Counted from the stretch's first letter, positions 50,931 through 61,300 are shown. The stretch is 64,000 nt of DNA from Pyrinomonadaceae bacterium (GCA_021228405.1 JAJQRF010000008.1:145027-209026); one strand, 5' to 3'. Notes: a model not told the origin generated them from the letters alone. Made by a program: numbers and translations.

Positions 50931-51893
50931 TCAGATTTCCAAAACGATCTTTCCTAACGCTTTGCTTTCGATAACTTCGTGATGCGCTTTGACGGCATCC
51001 GCAAGCGCGAATCTTTTACCGACAATCGGATTCAGAAATCCCTTGCTCAAGCCGTCAAAGATCGCCTCGTGAATCTCTCTCATTTCATCGGGCGGCGCGT
51101 TGAAGAGTGCCAGACCGTGAATGCTCGCGTCCTTTCCCATCGTCAATCGCGGATTGAATTCCAAGCTTCCGCGATTTCCGACCACGACAATTCTGCCGAA
51201 TTTAGCCAAAACGTCGAAATCTTTGACCAGATTCACGTTTGCGAGCATTTCGACAATAATTTCAACGCCTTTCCCGTTCGTCGCTTCGAGAATTTCATTT
51301 AAATAATTTTCGCGCGAATGATCGAAAACAAAATCCGCGCCCTGTTCCTTCACAAGCCGTTTCCCTTCTTCCGAACCCGCCGTGCCGATCACGGTCAAAT
51401 CCGCATTCTTTGCCCATTGAATCGCCGCCGTTCCGACTCCGCCCGACGCGCCGTGAATCAAAACCGTTTCCCCGGCTTGCACCTTCGCTTTTTGAAAAAG
51501 TGCGCGGTAAGCCGTTGCATACGGCACGAAAACGCCCGCGCCTTGTTCAAACGAAACGTTTCCGGGAAGTTTTATCAAATGCTTTTCTTCGCAGACGCAA
51601 AATTCGGCGTAAGTTCCCGAACCGGCATCAGCCGTTAAAACACGGTCGCCGACGGCAAGTTTGGTCACATTTCCGCCGGTCTTTTCGATGATTCCCGCCG
51701 CATCTTTGCCCGGCGTGTAGGGCAGATCGGGCTTCTGCGCGTAAGTTCCCGTCCGAATGTAAGTATCAACCGGATTTACTCCGGCGGCTTTGACGCGCAC
51801 CAAGACCTGATCTTCATTCGGTTCGGGCGTTTCGATCTCTTCCAGATTCATTACTTCGGGCGCGCCGAAGTCTTTCACGACAATTGCTTTCAT
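50931..51893 (-). CDS. NADPH:quinone oxidoreductase (zeta-crystallin-type MDR)
   Basis: 320 residues, the usual length. A GroES-like N-terminal domain (VLVRVKAAGVNPVDTYIRTG, PGKDAAGIIEKTG) is followed by a Rossmann domain with the nucleotide-binding GASGGVG at 148-154. The catalytic and structural zinc ligands of alcohol dehydrogenases are absent, as expected for the quinone-reductase branch. It would transfer electrons from NADPH to quinones or enones in the cytoplasm. Neighbours give no further hint, and it stands as a single gene. Confidence 0.93.
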   Translation of the reverse strand: MKAIVVKDFGAPEVMNLEEIETPEPNEDQVLVRVKAAGVNPVDTYIRTGTYAQKPDLPYTPGKDAAGIIEKTGGNVTKLAVGDRVLTADAGSGTYAEFCVCEEKHLIKLPGNVSFEQGAGVFVPYATAYRALFQKAKVQAGETVLIHGASGGVGTAAIQWAKNADLTVIGTAGSEEGKRLVKEQGADFVFDHSRENYLNEILEATNGKGVEIIVEMLANVNLVKDFDVLAKFGRIVVVGNRGSLEFNPRLTMGKDASIHGLALFNAPPDEMREIHEAIFDGLSKGFLNPIVGKRFALADAVKAHHEVIESKALGKIVLEI

Positions 51894-51953
51894 ATTTCAA
51901 ATTATATGCAGATTTCGCGCACACGAACAATCTCATCAGGATGCGTTTTTCGT

Positions 51954-53813
51954 TTATCCGAGCGGCTCTATTTCCTCGATCAAACCGGGACTAAATTTTC
52001 GCGAAGGTTTATAGCTCACGATTTCACCGTTTTGTTCGACCGGTTCCCAATCACGCGGAACTTTTTCGATCTTCATCGGGTAAATGGTCAGCGCGCCACT
52101 TTCGTCGATGTGCATCCGCAGAAAATTTTTGTAATCTTCGACGTGAAGCGCGGAAAAGGCTTCGTTGTCGTGCCGACCGAAAAAATGGAGTGAAATGAAC
52201 AGATACAAACCCATTAATATCGAACCGGCAATGTAACCGCCGACTCCGCAAACAAGCGCGACGCAAATAAACAAAACTATGTTGATAATCGCCTGATGCT
52301 CTTTGTAGTAAACGGGATTTCCGGCATTCGGAATGATCGTCTGCATCAGTAAAAATCCCAACCAGCCTAAAACAAAGATCGCGCCGAGATGAAAAACTCC
52401 GTGAATGAGTCCGCCGACATATTTCTGCCACTTGGAATTTGAATCGGTAAGAAAAATCAATCCTGTCAAAAGCAGGAGAACAACGATAAAGCTCATCGGT
52501 TCTTCGACCAATCTCACGACCGTTACTTCAAGAGGTTTTATCCAGTTAAATTCGCCCTCGACCTTGCCGTGAATGAGCAGAGCGATCAAAGGATACAATA
52601 TCGCAGGGACAATGCCGAACCAAATATTATTCGGAATGAACCAATAGAAATTTTGCCAATCGAGTTTTTTCGACTGTTTGAAAGACGGATATTGTTTTTT
52701 GAACTTGAATTTATCGGCTTTCGGCTTGCCGCGCGGATTGTTTTTCCTGAAATCGTAATCGTGCGTCGGATGCAGAAACGCGCCGCCGCCGCCCGCCGTG
52801 ATCTTATGGACTTTTTCCGCGCCTTCGCCTGCTTCAAAACGACGGTAATGATGCAGATCGCCCGCCAGATAAAGCCTCAGGTCAACGCCTTTCTTTTCGA
52901 GAATCATTTCGAGTTTTTCCAGACTTTTTTCCTTTTTGACCAGTTTTTCATAAGCGTCGGGCATATCCTGATATTTGATGGCTTTCACCCAGTAAGGTTC
53001 GGGAACGCACAAGATCACTTTGTCGCCCTTTTCCATTTTCTGCAAAATCTTTTCAAAGTATTTGAGTTGAGGCACATCGACGTTGTGCGAAAGCTGTAGA
53101 TCAACGCCCAGAAGCCACCATTTTTGCGGCAGTTTCAACGCAAAATAACTGCGTTTCTGCCGTGTTTGCCAACCGCCGGCAAAAGTTCTGCCGTTGAACA
53201 TATGCGTGCAGAAAATTTCCTGAAACGAAACCAGGCTGTCATACCAGTCGTGATTTCCGGGCAAGGCAAAAACGTGCGGTTTTTTTTTAAGATTTGCTAT
53301 TTCGATCGGTTGCCTGTCGTCTTCCATAAGCGGAGGCTTCATTTCGTCGTTTTTCGGAATCGTTCCGCGACGGCTCGCGTTAAAAGCCAATCGGTAAGGA
53401 GTAACCAATCTCTTTTCGTATTCTTCGGGCGTTGCGGTCGGATAAACGCCGTCGCCGCCGAAGATCAGAATCTCGCCGCGCGGAAGCGTGTCTTTCATCC
53501 CGGAAACTTCGAGTTCTTCTTTTGCCAGCGAATAGGCGACCGCATATGTCGGATTCCAACCGTCGCCGACATCTGAAACATAATCGATCCAGATTTCTTT
53601 CTTCTCTTCGCCGAACGGCTCGAAATCGTAATTTTCCTTGACGAGCTGTTTTGAGAAATCGAAAAATTTATCGGTTTTTTCAGTTACGCCAACCAGACGC
53701 GGATCGGCATTTTCCCCGATAATAGTTGAGATAACTTTTTTTACGGCTGTATCGAGAAGCTGTTTCGGGTTATACCATTCGGTCATTTTTGCTTGTTCGA
53801 CAGGTTTTGACAT
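51954..53813 (-). CDS. Membrane-associated calcineurin-like metallophosphoesterase
   Basis: 619 residues. The N-terminal soluble part (1-385) holds the metallophosphoesterase motifs in order: DVGDGWNPT (Asp81, Asp84), GGDGVYPTA (119-127), GNHDW (186-190) and GDLHHY (318-323). Four to five hydrophobic helices follow (about 397-414, 440-456, 471-492, 509-542), then a cytoplasmic or periplasmic tail of about 75 residues. The two-metal active site appears intact. The phosphoester substrate is unknown. No signal peptide is seen, so the phosphoesterase part should be cytoplasmic. Confidence 0.87.
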   Translation of the reverse strand: MSKPVEQAKMTEWYNPKQLLDTAVKKVISTIIGENADPRLVGVTEKTDKFFDFSKQLVKENYDFEPFGEEKKEIWIDYVSDVGDGWNPTYAVAYSLAKEELEVSGMKDTLPRGEILIFGGDGVYPTATPEEYEKRLVTPYRLAFNASRRGTIPKNDEMKPPLMEDDRQPIEIANLKKKPHVFALPGNHDWYDSLVSFQEIFCTHMFNGRTFAGGWQTRQKRSYFALKLPQKWWLLGVDLQLSHNVDVPQLKYFEKILQKMEKGDKVILCVPEPYWVKAIKYQDMPDAYEKLVKKEKSLEKLEMILEKKGVDLRLYLAGDLHHYRRFEAGEGAEKVHKITAGGGGAFLHPTHDYDFRKNNPRGKPKADKFKFKKQYPSFKQSKKLDWQNFYWFIPNNIWFGIVPAILYPLIALLIHGKVEGEFNWIKPLEVTVVRLVEEPMSFIVVLLLLTGLIFLTDSNSKWQKYVGGLIHGVFHLGAIFVLGWLGFLLMQTIIPNAGNPVYYKEHQAIINIVLFICVALVCGVGGYIAGSILMGLYLFISLHFFGRHDNEAFSALHVEDYKNFLRMHIDESGALTIYPMKIEKVPRDWEPVEQNGEIVSYKPSRKFSPGLIEEIEPLG

Positions 53814-53865
53814 ATCTTATTCCTCGAATTTGTGATTTTTTTTTACAGAAAAGAATACGTTGAAA

Positions 53866-53964
53866 GATCAACCCCGGCGGAAATTTTAAGAAATGTTCCT
53901 AAAAAAATAAAAACCGGATTCCACGCAATGCGGGAAAAAGACGAAAAGAAACCGGGGTTGAATC
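53866..53964 (-). promoter_or_regulatory. Long-range inverted repeat upstream of the metallophosphoesterase gene
   Basis: GATCAACCCCGG (53866-53877) can pair with CCGGGGTTGAATC (53952-53964) with a one-base bulge, about 50-150 bases before the start at 53813. A folded leader is possible. I see no known riboswitch. The rest of 53814-54465 is AT-rich and holds array D. Confidence 0.4.
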
Positions 53965-54218
53965 TTCATTGGCGGAAATCTCCGTTTCAAGAGTTCGATA
54001 TTTTTTGAACGAAACAACTCTAACCCGTTTTTAGTTTATTTTCAAGAAAAAAGTCAGAAACGCCTGCGCCAATAAATGAAACGATTTCAGACTCCGGATT
54101 GAGTAATAACCAAACGACAAATTCAAAATCTAAAATCCAGAATTGTATCGTCCATTCGCTACCGCAGACGATACTGACCTGTAAAGGTAAAAATAACTTG
54201 ATAATGCTCAGATTTTTA

Positions 54219-54430
54219 TGATTTTTCCTTAAAGAAAAACTATTTTTCCTTAAAGAGAATGAATATTTCTTTAAAGAAAAACTATTTTTCCTTAAAGAAA
54301 ATGTTTTTTTTGATAGAGAAAATAAATATTTCTTTAAGGAAAAACTATTTTTCCTTAAAGAAAATAAATATTTCGCTAGGGAAAAACTATTTTTCGCTAA
54401 AGGAAATAATATTTTCCGATCGATTCAGGG
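54219..54430. repeat. Array D: about 10 palindromic units with 42-bp double period
   Basis: Units start at about 54219, 54241, 54264, 54283, 54304, 54327, 54346, 54369, 54388 and 54410. Lengths mostly alternate 23 and 19 bp, giving a 42-bp double period and a mean near 21. Each unit carries a self-complementary core such as TTTCTTTAAAGAAA or TTTCCTTAAAGAAA followed by AACTAT or AATAAATAT. A- and T-tracts recur about every helical turn. The array starts 36 bases past the galK stop. Confidence 0.88.
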
Positions 54431-54465
54431 ATTGAATTTACTCGAACGCGTTCGGAGTTCAAACT

Positions 54466-55629
54466 TTAGTTTGAATTCACTTCGCTCGCGCCGTCGCAGG
54501 GTTCGGCAATTAAGATCGTCGGGGAAATTTTCGTTTGTTTTTCATATTCAGCACTGATTTCTTCGATTATTTGTGCCAAATTTTCCCGCCTTACAAGATT
54601 TACCGTCGAACCGCCGAAACCGCCGCCGGTCATTCTCGCACCTAAAATCTCCTTTCTCGTTTTGGCGATTTCGACAAGCAAATCCAATTCAGCGCAACTA
54701 ACTTCGTAATCGTTTTTGAGGCTTTCGTGCGACTCGAACATCAAATGCCCGAATTCGTTCAGATTATTTTGTTTTAAGTGTTCCGCCGCTTTTAACGTGC
54801 GTTCGTTTTCAGTCACGATATGCTTTGCGCGTCGTTGAATCACATCGGGTAAATTGTCTTTGTATTTCCCGAACTCGGCAACCGAAACGTCGCGCAATTG
54901 CTCGATTCCGGGAAGAAACTGTTTTAAGATTCGGACGGCTTCTTCGCATTCCGAACGGCGCGTATTGTATTCGCTCGTCGCCAGATCGTGTTTGACCTTC
55001 GTATCGCAAATGAGAATCGCCGTTTCCCTCAGATCGAGCGGAACGTTTTCAAACTCCAAACTCCGGCAATCGAGCAAAAGCGCGTGATTCCTCTTCGCGT
55101 TTGCTGAAACGAATTGATCCATTATGCCGACCTTCGCACCGACAAATTCGTGTTCCGTTTGCTGTCCGATCTTCGCTAAAAGCGTTCGGTCAACCGAAAA
55201 ACCAGCCGTTTCGCTCAAAGCCAAGCCCGTCACGGTTTCGAGCGCGGCGGAGGAAGAAAGCCCCGCGCCCGTCGGGACATCCGACCAGAGTATGATGTCC
55301 GCGCCTTTCAGCTTCACTGAATTTCTTTCCAAAATCCGTGCTACGCCTTCGATAAAATTGAGCCAGAAACCTTTCCGTAAAGGTTTTTCTTCATCGAGGT
55401 CGAATTCTGCCGTTTCACCGAAATTTACCGTGTGAACGCGAATCTTTCGATCACTTCTTTCCGCGATTGCCATCGCCGTTTCGCGGTCGATCGCCATCGG
55501 AAGCACGAAACCGCCGTTGTAATCGGTATGCTCGCCGATCAGATTCACTCTGCCCGGCGCACGAAAAATACGCGGTTCGCGGTTATATAATTCGGTAAAT
55601 TTCTCGCTTAATAATTTCGGATCGATCAT
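54466..55629 (-). CDS. galK: Galactokinase
   Basis: 387 residues, the usual length. GHMP-kinase signatures are complete: the galactokinase motif GRVNLIGEHTDY (26-37), the ATP-binding PTGAGLSSSAAL (119-130) and the C-terminal MTGGGFGGSTVNL. It phosphorylates alpha-D-galactose to galactose-1-phosphate, the first committed step of the Leloir pathway. No galT or galE is adjacent. A hairpin TTCAAAC/GTTTGAA spans the stop codon, and repeat array D follows. Confidence 0.96.
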   Translation of the reverse strand: MIDPKLLSEKFTELYNREPRIFRAPGRVNLIGEHTDYNGGFVLPMAIDRETAMAIAERSDRKIRVHTVNFGETAEFDLDEEKPLRKGFWLNFIEGVARILERNSVKLKGADIILWSDVPTGAGLSSSAALETVTGLALSETAGFSVDRTLLAKIGQQTEHEFVGAKVGIMDQFVSANAKRNHALLLDCRSLEFENVPLDLRETAILICDTKVKHDLATSEYNTRRSECEEAVRILKQFLPGIEQLRDVSVAEFGKYKDNLPDVIQRRAKHIVTENERTLKAAEHLKQNNLNEFGHLMFESHESLKNDYEVSCAELDLLVEIAKTRKEILGARMTGGGFGGSTVNLVRRENLAQIIEEISAEYEKQTKISPTILIAEPCDGASEVNSN

Positions 55630-55695
55630 CAGTGCAAGTTTATAAGTTCCGATTTTTCTGTGATGTTATTTGTCAGACAATTTAATTCTGAAACA

Positions 55696-55731
55696 AAAAA
55701 AGAAAAAGTGAAACTTCACTTTTTCTTTTTT
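55696..55731. terminator. Intrinsic terminator downstream of the Rhs cassettes
   Basis: AAAAAGAAAAAGTGA and its complement TCACTTTTTCTTTTT have a four-base loop. It can end minus-strand transcripts from the Rhs region before galK. Confidence 0.85.
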
Positions 55732-55866
55732 ACTCCCGATTCGTTGTTACGAAGTATTCTGACTAAAATTTGATTTTGGATTATTACGCGGAGACTAAAT
55801 TATTGATTAATCAATTTGTAAAGTTTCCGCATCGTATTCTTAGCCTCTACAATGTTTTTTGATCCG

Positions 55867-55997
55867 ATCCGCTCTGCCGTAGCCTTGTGGTCGCACGATT
55901 GCCGACGTTGCCTAAGGTTTCCGATATGTCTGCGCCGAATGCCATATAATCGTGCCTCGATATGACTTCTCCGTTGTTTCCCGTGATGATGCGCGGG
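55867..55997 (-). pseudogene. Decayed fragment of the Rhs core
   Basis: About 130 bp is nearly identical to 59328-59460 inside the large Rhs gene (the HDYMAFGADISETLGNVGNRAT region on the minus strand, given here as a name for the region). Relative to the parent it has a base deletion near 55890 (TGTGG-TCGC against TGTGCGGTCGC), which breaks the frame, and it stops abruptly on both sides. It is a relic of the same kind of duplication that made the orphan tip at 56674. The rest of 55630-56018 holds the terminator and AT-rich sequence. Confidence 0.85.
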
Positions 55998-56018
55998 AAT
56001 TTAAATAGATTTTACTTG

Positions 56019-56645
56019 TTATTTACACCCCTTTTCTTCTTGTGCATAAGTTTCATTTTTAAGATATTCCGTTGAGTTTTTCGATAAAACTAGAAATATT
56101 TTCCATCCATTCTCATCTTTTTTTAAATAAAAATCACTATAACTGGTAGTTTTATTAGAAATGTTGTATTCAACGCTAACAATTGCTTCATTATCGTAAA
56201 CATTTGTTTTGATAAAATTGAAATTTGTAATAATTGATTTTTGAGCAAAAATATACCTTGCTTCAAGAAAAGGCAATGTTGACTCATCATTAGAATTAAT
56301 ATATTTCAAAAAATTATCGCTTAAGCTATCGGTCAAATCGATTTTGTTGTTTTCAATTTTCAAGTTTTTAGGTTTGAATCTAATTTTATTTATACTTTCC
56401 TCATTAACATCAGATTCTTTTTTCACGCACGGTTCAAAATAAGAAGGTGGAAAATTAGTGACGAGTTGGGCTACCTCATTTTCTTTTCCTTCTAAAGAGT
56501 TATCAATGTATTGTCTAACAACATCATTCGGAAATAGTTCTTGTTTCCCGTTGAATAGATACCTGTAACTATTTGCTGAAACTACTGTCATTATAGAAAG
56601 GCTTATGAAACCTAGGATTAATATCAAAACTATTTTTTTGCTCAT
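56019..56645 (-). CDS. Membrane-anchored NTF2-like protein behind the orphan Rhs tip
   Basis: 208 residues from ATG 56645 (MSKKIVLILILGF); the longer frame to 56708 overlaps the preceding gene. One N-terminal hydrophobic helix serves as signal or anchor. The remainder has an NTF2-like outline: NDVVRQYIDNSLEGKENEVA as first helix, then strands NEAIVSVEYNISN and SDFYLKKDENGWKIFLVL. It resembles the 57799-58320 product in layout, and each follows an Rhs C-terminus. Base composition is clearly more AT-rich than the Rhs core. It could be an immunity or accessory protein, which is not shown by the sequence. Confidence 0.7.
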   Translation of the reverse strand: MSKKIVLILILGFISLSIMTVVSANSYRYLFNGKQELFPNDVVRQYIDNSLEGKENEVAQLVTNFPPSYFEPCVKKESDVNEESINKIRFKPKNLKIENNKIDLTDSLSDNFLKYINSNDESTLPFLEARYIFAQKSIITNFNFIKTNVYDNEAIVSVEYNISNKTTSYSDFYLKKDENGWKIFLVLSKNSTEYLKNETYAQEEKGCK

Positions 56646-56673
56646 ATTTTCACTGTATGTTCTAAAGTTTTCT

Positions 56674-57753
56674 TTATTTTGGCATTTCGTGTCTTTTAAT
56701 AACAGCATCTTTCGATTGTTGCATTGTGTTATTGTATAAAACTACAAAGTCACTTTTTGTCATTGTCGCGGTAATACTCTTTTCACTTCCTTTTGGAGTA
56801 AAAGAAACCGTAACCACTCCGTTTTTCCCGAAATCTTTAACAATAGAAGCAGCAAAATTTTCTGCTGTTTGAGAGTTTTCCATCCGTCTTATTTCCTTTA
56901 GTTGCGAGTTTGCGGCTTCTACTAAATCCAAAGTAGCTTTTGAATATCCACTTTCTGAAGTTGCAGGGGCACCGGAAACAGGTCCTAATGAAACTCCTAC
57001 ACCAATATCTGGGACTCCGGGTGGAATTATTGTCCCATCCGGTGCCAGTATAGCGGGATCTGGAGTCAATCCTATCGCTGCCGTAATTGGATTAGTTTGT
57101 GCAAACATATGATTAAACTCTGTTCTTACTGCACCGACAGCGGCATTTGCATTTTGAGCTTGTGCCAGTCCATTTTGTTCACGCTTCTCAGCTTCCTTTT
57201 GTAATCTATCTCTAATTTTCTCAGGCAAAGTAGTAGTTCCCTCAACACCATTTTGCGTTCCCTCAATAGTAGATGATACTTCCACCGTAGGGGTAATTGA
57301 ATCTGCTGTGGTAACTCCATTTCCCGCTGCTGGAGGGGAGTTTGGCTGATCGGCTGCTTGGTGTCCTTCATCACTGAATCCTCTTCCGACACGCTCCGTG
57401 TCCATCTCCGAACTGGTTGCAGTATTGCGGCACCATTGTCCGCAAGCGTTTGTCGATGATGAAATTAATCCCAACGGGTAGGTGAATTTATAGGGTGAGT
57501 TCATCGCATAAGTATAGCGGTTGAAGGTCTGCGGGTCTTTCACATTCGCACTTGCCGTTAAAGGGTCAATTGACGTGAACCTGCCGTGCGTCGCGTTGTA
57601 ATATCTCGCCTGTGCGAAATCCAAGCCCGATTCGTCGTCGTGTTCGTAGCCTGTGTATTGTTTGCGAATTTCGTCGGGTTTATTGTAGCCTTGTGCGGTC
57701 GCGCGATTGCCGACGTTGCCTAAGGTTTCCGATATTTCTGCGCCGAATGCCAT
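56674..57753 (-). CDS. Orphan Rhs C-terminal tip
   Basis: 359 residues. The first about 95 residues duplicate the end of the Rhs core (MAFGAEISETLG, DDESGLDFAQARYYN, SIDPLTASANVKDPQTFNRY). The core end reads FTYPLGLIS where the full gene has FTDPLGLIS, so the Asp of the conserved DPxG is lost. The remaining 265 residues are a different, Thr/Ala/Glu-rich tip with no nuclease, deaminase or other toxin motif I recognise. Homology to the parent begins about 30 bp before the ATG, and GAGG nine bases upstream could serve as ribosome site. It is a displaced alternative C-terminus. Confidence 0.8.
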   Translation of the reverse strand: MAFGAEISETLGNVGNRATAQGYNKPDEIRKQYTGYEHDDESGLDFAQARYYNATHGRFTSIDPLTASANVKDPQTFNRYTYAMNSPYKFTYPLGLISSSTNACGQWCRNTATSSEMDTERVGRGFSDEGHQAADQPNSPPAAGNGVTTADSITPTVEVSSTIEGTQNGVEGTTTLPEKIRDRLQKEAEKREQNGLAQAQNANAAVGAVRTEFNHMFAQTNPITAAIGLTPDPAILAPDGTIIPPGVPDIGVGVSLGPVSGAPATSESGYSKATLDLVEAANSQLKEIRRMENSQTAENFAASIVKDFGKNGVVTVSFTPKGSEKSITATMTKSDFVVLYNNTMQQSKDAVIKRHEMPK

Positions 57754-57798
57754 ATAATCGTGCCTCGCTATGACTCTTCCGGGATGTTTAAGACATAT

Positions 57799-58320
57799 TT
57801 ATTCTTCAGAGGGTATAATATCGAAAATTTTCCATTGATCGTCTTTTTCAAGAAGCAAAAAAGTCCACGCAAACGCATCAAAGTTATTATTATTTGTCAT
57901 TAAAATCGAAACTTTTGCCTTCTTGTCATCTATTACTTCGCTTTCAATCGATTTAATTCTCAAATTGGCATTAGAAATCATTTTCGGAAAATTCTTTCTC
58001 ACAAACCCTAAATAAATTTCAGATGGAGTTTGAGGAAGTTTGGCGGAGTGATCGGGTGACTCACGCGGTATTACATAGAGTTTATTAGGATCATTTCCTT
58101 TTGAATTTTCTACAGATGTAATTTCATCTTCCGAAAACTTCGGATTCGATATAGTTAAAAGCTCAATTTCGCTAAAATTTGCAGTTGTTGCATAGGCAAC
58201 ATAATTTTCTACAGTTTGCGAAGGTGTAGTTGATTTTCTTAAACCGGAAAAACCATAAATCGCCGCAATACCTAAAACCAGTACGCTGATTGCAAGAATC
58301 ACTTTATTGATCACTTTCAT
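57799..58320 (-). CDS. Membrane-anchored NTF2-like protein behind the full-length Rhs gene
   Basis: 173 residues with an N-terminal hydrophobic helix (VILAISVLVLGIAAIYGF) and an exported domain of NTF2-like outline: SQTVENYVAYATTANFSEIE, then strands AKVSILMTNNN and WTFLLLEKDDQWKIFDIIP. It is placed 56 bp after the Rhs stop. The copy behind the orphan tip has the same layout, so the two are probably paralogues that diverged with their tips. The pairing of tip plus this protein suggests a cassette. Confidence 0.75.
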   Translation of the reverse strand: MKVINKVILAISVLVLGIAAIYGFSGLRKSTTPSQTVENYVAYATTANFSEIELLTISNPKFSEDEITSVENSKGNDPNKLYVIPRESPDHSAKLPQTPSEIYLGFVRKNFPKMISNANLRIKSIESEVIDDKKAKVSILMTNNNNFDAFAWTFLLLEKDDQWKIFDIIPSEE

Positions 58321-58376
58321 ATTTTTACTCCTTAATATTTATCATATTTTTACTCCTTAAATACTATGAATATCTA

Positions 58377-61300
58377 TTATTTTTTCGGCACAACAGGACC
58401 TAAAGAAGGCTTTGCGTTCGTATTTTCGTAGCCCATCCGAACGCCCCGTCTGTAAATTAAATCCACCTGTTTAGCAACGGCAGCATTCCAAAATCCATAT
58501 TCCGCAGTTGCCTTTAATTTTTCAACTTTTTTAACCGTCGAATTGGAACTGACAACTGTTACCTCGGTATTCTGCAAAGCTCCCGCCACAGTTTTTGCGC
58601 GACCTGAGTTATTAGCCAGTTCATCGAGATCCATTTTTATCGCCGCAGAAGCAGCCTTTTCATAATTCTTTTCCTGATATTTGGATTGTGATCCCTGAAT
58701 CCCAAGATCGCTCAATGATAAACTTGGACCTACCGCAGATTCCTCTCCAGTCACTCCGCCAACAAGAATGACTTTATCACCTGCGACTTTAGCGGCGGCT
58801 CCTACCTTGTCGCCTGCCAGAAAAGCATCATTTAAAGCTTTGGTAATCGCTTCTGTCATTTCTGGGGTCAATTCTATTGTCCCCTCGACATCATCCCCTC
58901 CAGGGACAACTACTTTTACGTTGGCTATGGCGAGCAATGCTTCAGCAATAAGTTCGTCTGGAGCAGCATTTGGGGCTGGTGGCGGCGGCGGCGGCGGCGG
59001 CTCCGCTTCAGCTTTTGTTTCGCCGGAGGCAATTGCTTCTGTCGGAGCAATCGTATCTCCGGCTATCGTCCCAATCTCATCTTCGTCAGCATCCTTATAT
59101 TTCATAGGTTTTGACGAAATCAATCCCAACGGATCGGTGAATTTATATGGAGAATTCATCGCATACGTGTAGCGGTTGAAAGTCTGCGGGTCTTTGATTG
59201 ATGCGGAGGCGGTGAGCGGATCAACGCTCGTAAACCTGCCGTGCGACGAGTTGTAATATCGCGCTTGAGCGAAATCCAATCCTGATTCGTCGTCGTGTTC
59301 GTAGCCTGTATATTGTGTTCTGATCTGATCCGCTTTGCCGTAGCCCTGTGCGGTCGCGCGATTGCCGACGTTGCCTAGAGTTTCCGATATGTCTGCGCCG
59401 AATGCCATATAATCGTGCCTCGATATGACTTCTCCGTTGTTTCCCGTGATGATGCGCGGTGAGCCTAAATGATCTTGCGTCAGATAGCTGACCTGCGGAT
59501 TCGACGCTGTTGGATTGGCATATTCCGCGATCAGTTGCCCGCTACTATTATAAACAAAGATTGTCTGATTATTTCCCGAAACCTTTTTGACACGTTTCCC
59601 TTCGCCGTCATATTGGTAAACTGCGTCGGGCGTATTCGTCTGATTCGTGCTGTGGAAGTATTCTTTCATCCGATTTTCCGCATCGTAAATAAACCGCTGA
59701 TTGGCGGCATCAACAGTTAAGTTTCCGGCTTTGTCGTAAACATAATCGGAAATATTATCATTATCCTGATCTTTTTGCAATCTATTATCTGCCGTATTTA
59801 TAAGGGGATTGGCGATTTTTTGACTGACGCTTTGCGTCAAGGTCGTCGTGTTTCCCGCGTCGAGTGTGCGGTTGCCGTAACGGTCGTAGTTAAACGTCTG
59901 TTTCCACGCAACTTGCGCGTTTACCGTTTCGGTCGAAGACTTCAAACGATTGAGATCATCATAGGTATATGTCTGTTTGATCTCGTTCGTTAAGCCGTAG
60001 AAATTTATTTTCTGTTCGCGCAGTGAACCGTTGTTCTCGAGATTCGTGCCGTAAGCATAATCGATCTTCAGCAGACTCTTGTCGTTGTTTGAATAGCCCA
60101 AACCGATCTGCACGATCTGTTGACGGTTGTTGTAAGCGGCAGTTTCCCAACGCCCGTTGCCGAGCCGCATCCGCTCGATGTTCCCCGATGAGTTGTAACT
60201 AATTTGATTCAGATACAGCTTCGCCGAAGTCTGATCCGCCTTTTGTCCCCACAAACTTTCGAGAGATCCGTCCGCATCCAGATTATATGTCATCACTCTT
60301 CCCGAAGGATATGTTTCCGACGTGATCGCGCCCGACAGATTATATTGATATGCGGTCGGATAAGTTTTGCCGTCCGTGATCTGTTCGTGCGTCAGAAGTC
60401 TGCCGAGATTGTCGAAAGATGTGTAGCGCGTTTCCGAAACCGAGTTTGTAATGCGGGTCGTCTTGCCTTTCGCGAAATTCGGCACGCTCGGCAAGCCTTT
60501 GCCGTCATAATAGAAATTGACATCAGGCGTGTCATCCGAATAATTCCGCAGTTTCAGACGATTGAGATTGTCATAGGTTCCCGCGACCGAAACGCCGCGT
60601 GCGTCCATTGTATTCGTGATATTTCCGTTGTCGTCGTATTCGTATTTGACCGACCACGAAGAATTATTGGTGAGCGGGTCGGTAAAGTTAAAGCTCGTGT
60701 TCGATTCCTGTTCGGGCTGTTTCGCAAACCGCAATCTGCCCAGGCTGTCATAGGTAAAATAGCGCGATTGTTCGCCCTGAATCGTTTTGCGTAAGTTTCC
60801 CAAAGTGTCGAAGACATAGTCGGTCGCCAGATTTTGTCCCGTCGGGTCTTCGATCACACGCACCATTCTGCCGAGTCCGTCGGAGATTCCCTTACGTTTC
60901 TTGCCCGCCTGATCGGTGATCTGTTTCGTCACCCCGACCACGCCTGCAACCGAAACGCCGTAATCGGTTTTCACCTTTGCGCCGTCGGGCAAAACGACTT
61001 CGATCACGCGGCTCGCGTTGTCGTAAATATTCGTCGTCCAAACTTTTGCTTCACCGTTTCGGAACGGATTCGTAACGCGGTAAAGTCTGCCGTCCGCGTC
61101 GAATTCTTTTTCGACAAAGATGTTGCCTTTGGAGTTTACTTCTTCCGATTTGTAGGCGCGTCCGAGTCCGTCAAGGTAAGTTATATTTTCCGCCCATCTG
61201 TTCGCATCGATCTGCGAACGCGATTTCACCCAGTAATTGTTCGGCTCATCGTGATAGATCGTTTCCGAAACTCCACCAACCTGTGCATACTGATAAAAAG

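Noticed and set aside
58377..59150. Nuclease, deaminase or ADP-ribosyltransferase toxin domain at the Rhs C-terminus
   Set aside because: I looked for HNH, GH-E, deaminase and ART motifs in the tip and found none, so no toxin activity is claimed.
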